Below, piece by piece: positions 6,467 through 6,472 of a stretch of 6,472 bases of DNA; the stretch's first letter is position 1, and every line of letters starts with the position of its first letter. This DNA comes from Actinomycetes bacterium (GTDB lineage Bacteria; Actinomycetota; Acidimicrobiia; Acidimicrobiales; Palsa-688): contig JAJZWW010000194.1 of assembly GCA_021846485.1 (NCBI GenBank), positions 1 to 6,472 on the forward strand, in the 5' to 3' direction. The translations under genes and the position numbers were made by a program. The notes under the pieces are model-generated. The model searched no databases. It saw only the letters and a list, made by a program, of their open reading frames with translations, and was not told where the DNA came from.

Positions 6467-6472
6467 CAGCCT

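Overview
The window is GC-rich DNA with dense, long open frames, GTG and ATG starts and strong Shine-Dalgarno sites. The 955-residue FAD/iron-sulfur dehydrogenase has the wording typical of actinobacterial members of its family. I infer a high-GC actinomycete (Actinomycetota), possibly from a less-studied class; this is inference from style and family resemblance, not from a marker gene.

Layout. (1) Positions 1-3378 carry three same-strand genes that look like the end of a catabolic operon: the C-terminal end of a lipoyl-domain protein (1-102), a muconolactone delta-isomerase family protein (128-424), and a GlcD/GlpC-type FAD and iron-sulfur D-2-hydroxyacid dehydrogenase (511-3378). (2) Positions about 3379-4610 hold the remains of an IS1182-like insertion sequence on the minus strand. 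Its transposase has lost its N-terminal part and is also interrupted by an in-frame TGA, so it is dead twice over. (3) Positions 4611-4680 are a 70-bp sequence that recurs, 65 of 70 bases identical and in the same orientation, at 6355-6424. It can fold into an imperfect hairpin, best preserved in the second copy. (4) Positions 4681-5059 are non-coding, with a possible promoter and an excellent ribosome binding site. (5) Positions 5060-6424 encode a 454-residue exported protein with a signal peptide and six cysteines that I do not recognise; its last 22 residues are encoded by the second copy of the repeat. (6) A hairpin at 6442-6466 may terminate it.

How it fits together. The first block is ordinary metabolism: a ring-cleavage-type lactone isomerase beside a lipoyl carrier and a membrane-independent flavin/iron-sulfur dehydrogenase suggests aromatic or hydroxy-acid breakdown, but the exact pathway cannot be fixed from this window. 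The second block is a rearranged accessory region. The main puzzle is the repeat: either copy 1 is the last trace of a destroyed tandem paralogue of the exported protein, or both copies are a small palindromic repeat element, one of which supplies the C-terminus and stop codon of the exported protein. I see no CRISPR array, tRNA, rRNA or defence system.
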